From a virus: a DNA stretch of 22,948 nt. Positions 22,789 to 22,948 of the stretch are shown here, piece after piece (positions within the stretch are counted from its first letter, which is position 1; every line of letters begins with the position of its first letter). The DNA lies in the IMG/VR virus record IMGVR_UViG_3300020197_000176, positions 1 through 22,948 of that record, one strand, 5' to 3'. A model generated the notes under the pieces. It worked only from the letters and a program-made list of their open reading frames with translations. It was not told the origin of the DNA and did no database searches. The translations under genes and the position numbers were made by a program.

Positions 22789-22822
22789 AAAACCCCCAAC
22801 CTTTCGGAAGGGGGTTTGTTTA
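22788..22822. terminator. Bidirectional terminator between convergent genes
   Basis: AAACCCCC (22790-22797) pairs with GGGGGTTT (22810-22817), eight pairs with a possible inner CCTT/AAGG stem around TCGG. On the plus strand it is followed by GTTT; on the minus strand by TTTTTTATTC. So it can end both the Mom-like gene and the partial minus-strand gene to its right. Confidence 0.8.
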
Positions 22823-22829
22823 ATTAAAA

Positions 22830-22948
22830 TTACTTATTAGAATTGACTTTAAAATTGTTATGACACCCAATTACATACTTTTGAGCCTCTTTATTATGAA
22901 TCCATCCCTTTACTTTAATAGGATTGGGTTTTTTATTAACCTTCTTAT
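22830..22948 (-). CDS. C-terminal end of an unidentified gene (partial)
   Basis: An open frame of 38 codons enters from the right edge and stops with TAA at 22830-22832. The visible residues are basic (KKVNKKPNPIKVKGWIHNKE) and end in a YVIGCHNNFKV strand. No family is recognised from this much. It converges on the Mom-like gene, with the bidirectional terminator between. Confidence 0.45.
   Translation of the reverse strand, partial: KKVNKKPNPIKVKGWIHNKEAQKYVIGCHNNFKVNSNK

Noticed and set aside
1-22948. tRNA, rRNA, integrase, transposase or att sites
   Set aside because: None were recognised on either strand; gaps are too short for most, and no terminal repeats typical of insertion sequences were seen.

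Overview
This window looks like part of the late (virion) region of a large, AT-rich, T4-like contractile-tailed phage. The reasons are: nearly all genes lie on the minus strand, packed with 4-nt ATGA overlaps; and, read in minus-strand order, there are a gp13-like neck protein, a gp14-like neck protein, a gp15-like tail terminator, a very large collagen-like fibre, a 163-residue gp19-like tail tube, a gp26-like tail/baseplate hub protein and the start of a coiled-coil protein where a tape measure would be expected. These names rest on sequence features and gene order read by eye; no database search was made.

Layout from the right end (upstream for minus-strand genes) to the left. (1) 20.0-22.9 kb: a partial gene at the edge, a bidirectional terminator, a plus-strand Mom-like DNA-adenine modification gene, a lipoprotein with coiled coil and membrane segment (spanin-like topology), a basic phage protein, an IscA-type Fe-S carrier, and a frameshifted remnant duplicating the end of the basic protein. 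(2) 18.5-19.8 kb: a Lys/Pro-rich EF-hand protein, a terminator, two tiny genes and a type II pseudopilin carrying the H-X9-DG signature typical of Verrucomicrobiota/Lentisphaerota/Planctomycetota. This is the best clue to the host. (3) 12.6-18.5 kb: a glycine-zipper protein, several proteins with T4-like capsid-targeting N termini (including a P-loop kinase), one plus-strand fatty-acid-hydroxylase-like membrane enzyme, a KOW-like protein, a HAD-metallopeptidase fusion, a cupin and a 45-residue gene. (4) 4.1-12.6 kb: neck, tail terminator, fibre and glycosyltransferase block. (5) 0-4.1 kb: HAD-nucleotidyltransferase fusion, tail tube, adenylyl/cytidylyltransferase, tail assembly protein with a candidate programmed frameshift, and the coiled-coil start.

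Three signals stand out. First, an octamer TATTTAT(A/T) on the coding strand lies 3-22 nt before the start codon of about 15 genes on both strands, while Shine-Dalgarno sequences are largely missing; the same octamer exposed a 34-residue gene. Second, a run of seven T at the end of the gp26-like gene joins it to an ATG-less conserved-looking reading frame, which suggests a frameshifted tail assembly chaperone. Third, four accessory proteins start with short peptides ending in L-x-E at residues 9-14, like the T4 internal-protein targeting peptide, so they may be packed in the head and injected. Together the window reads as a virion-assembly module with interspersed host-takeover and host-derived metabolic genes.
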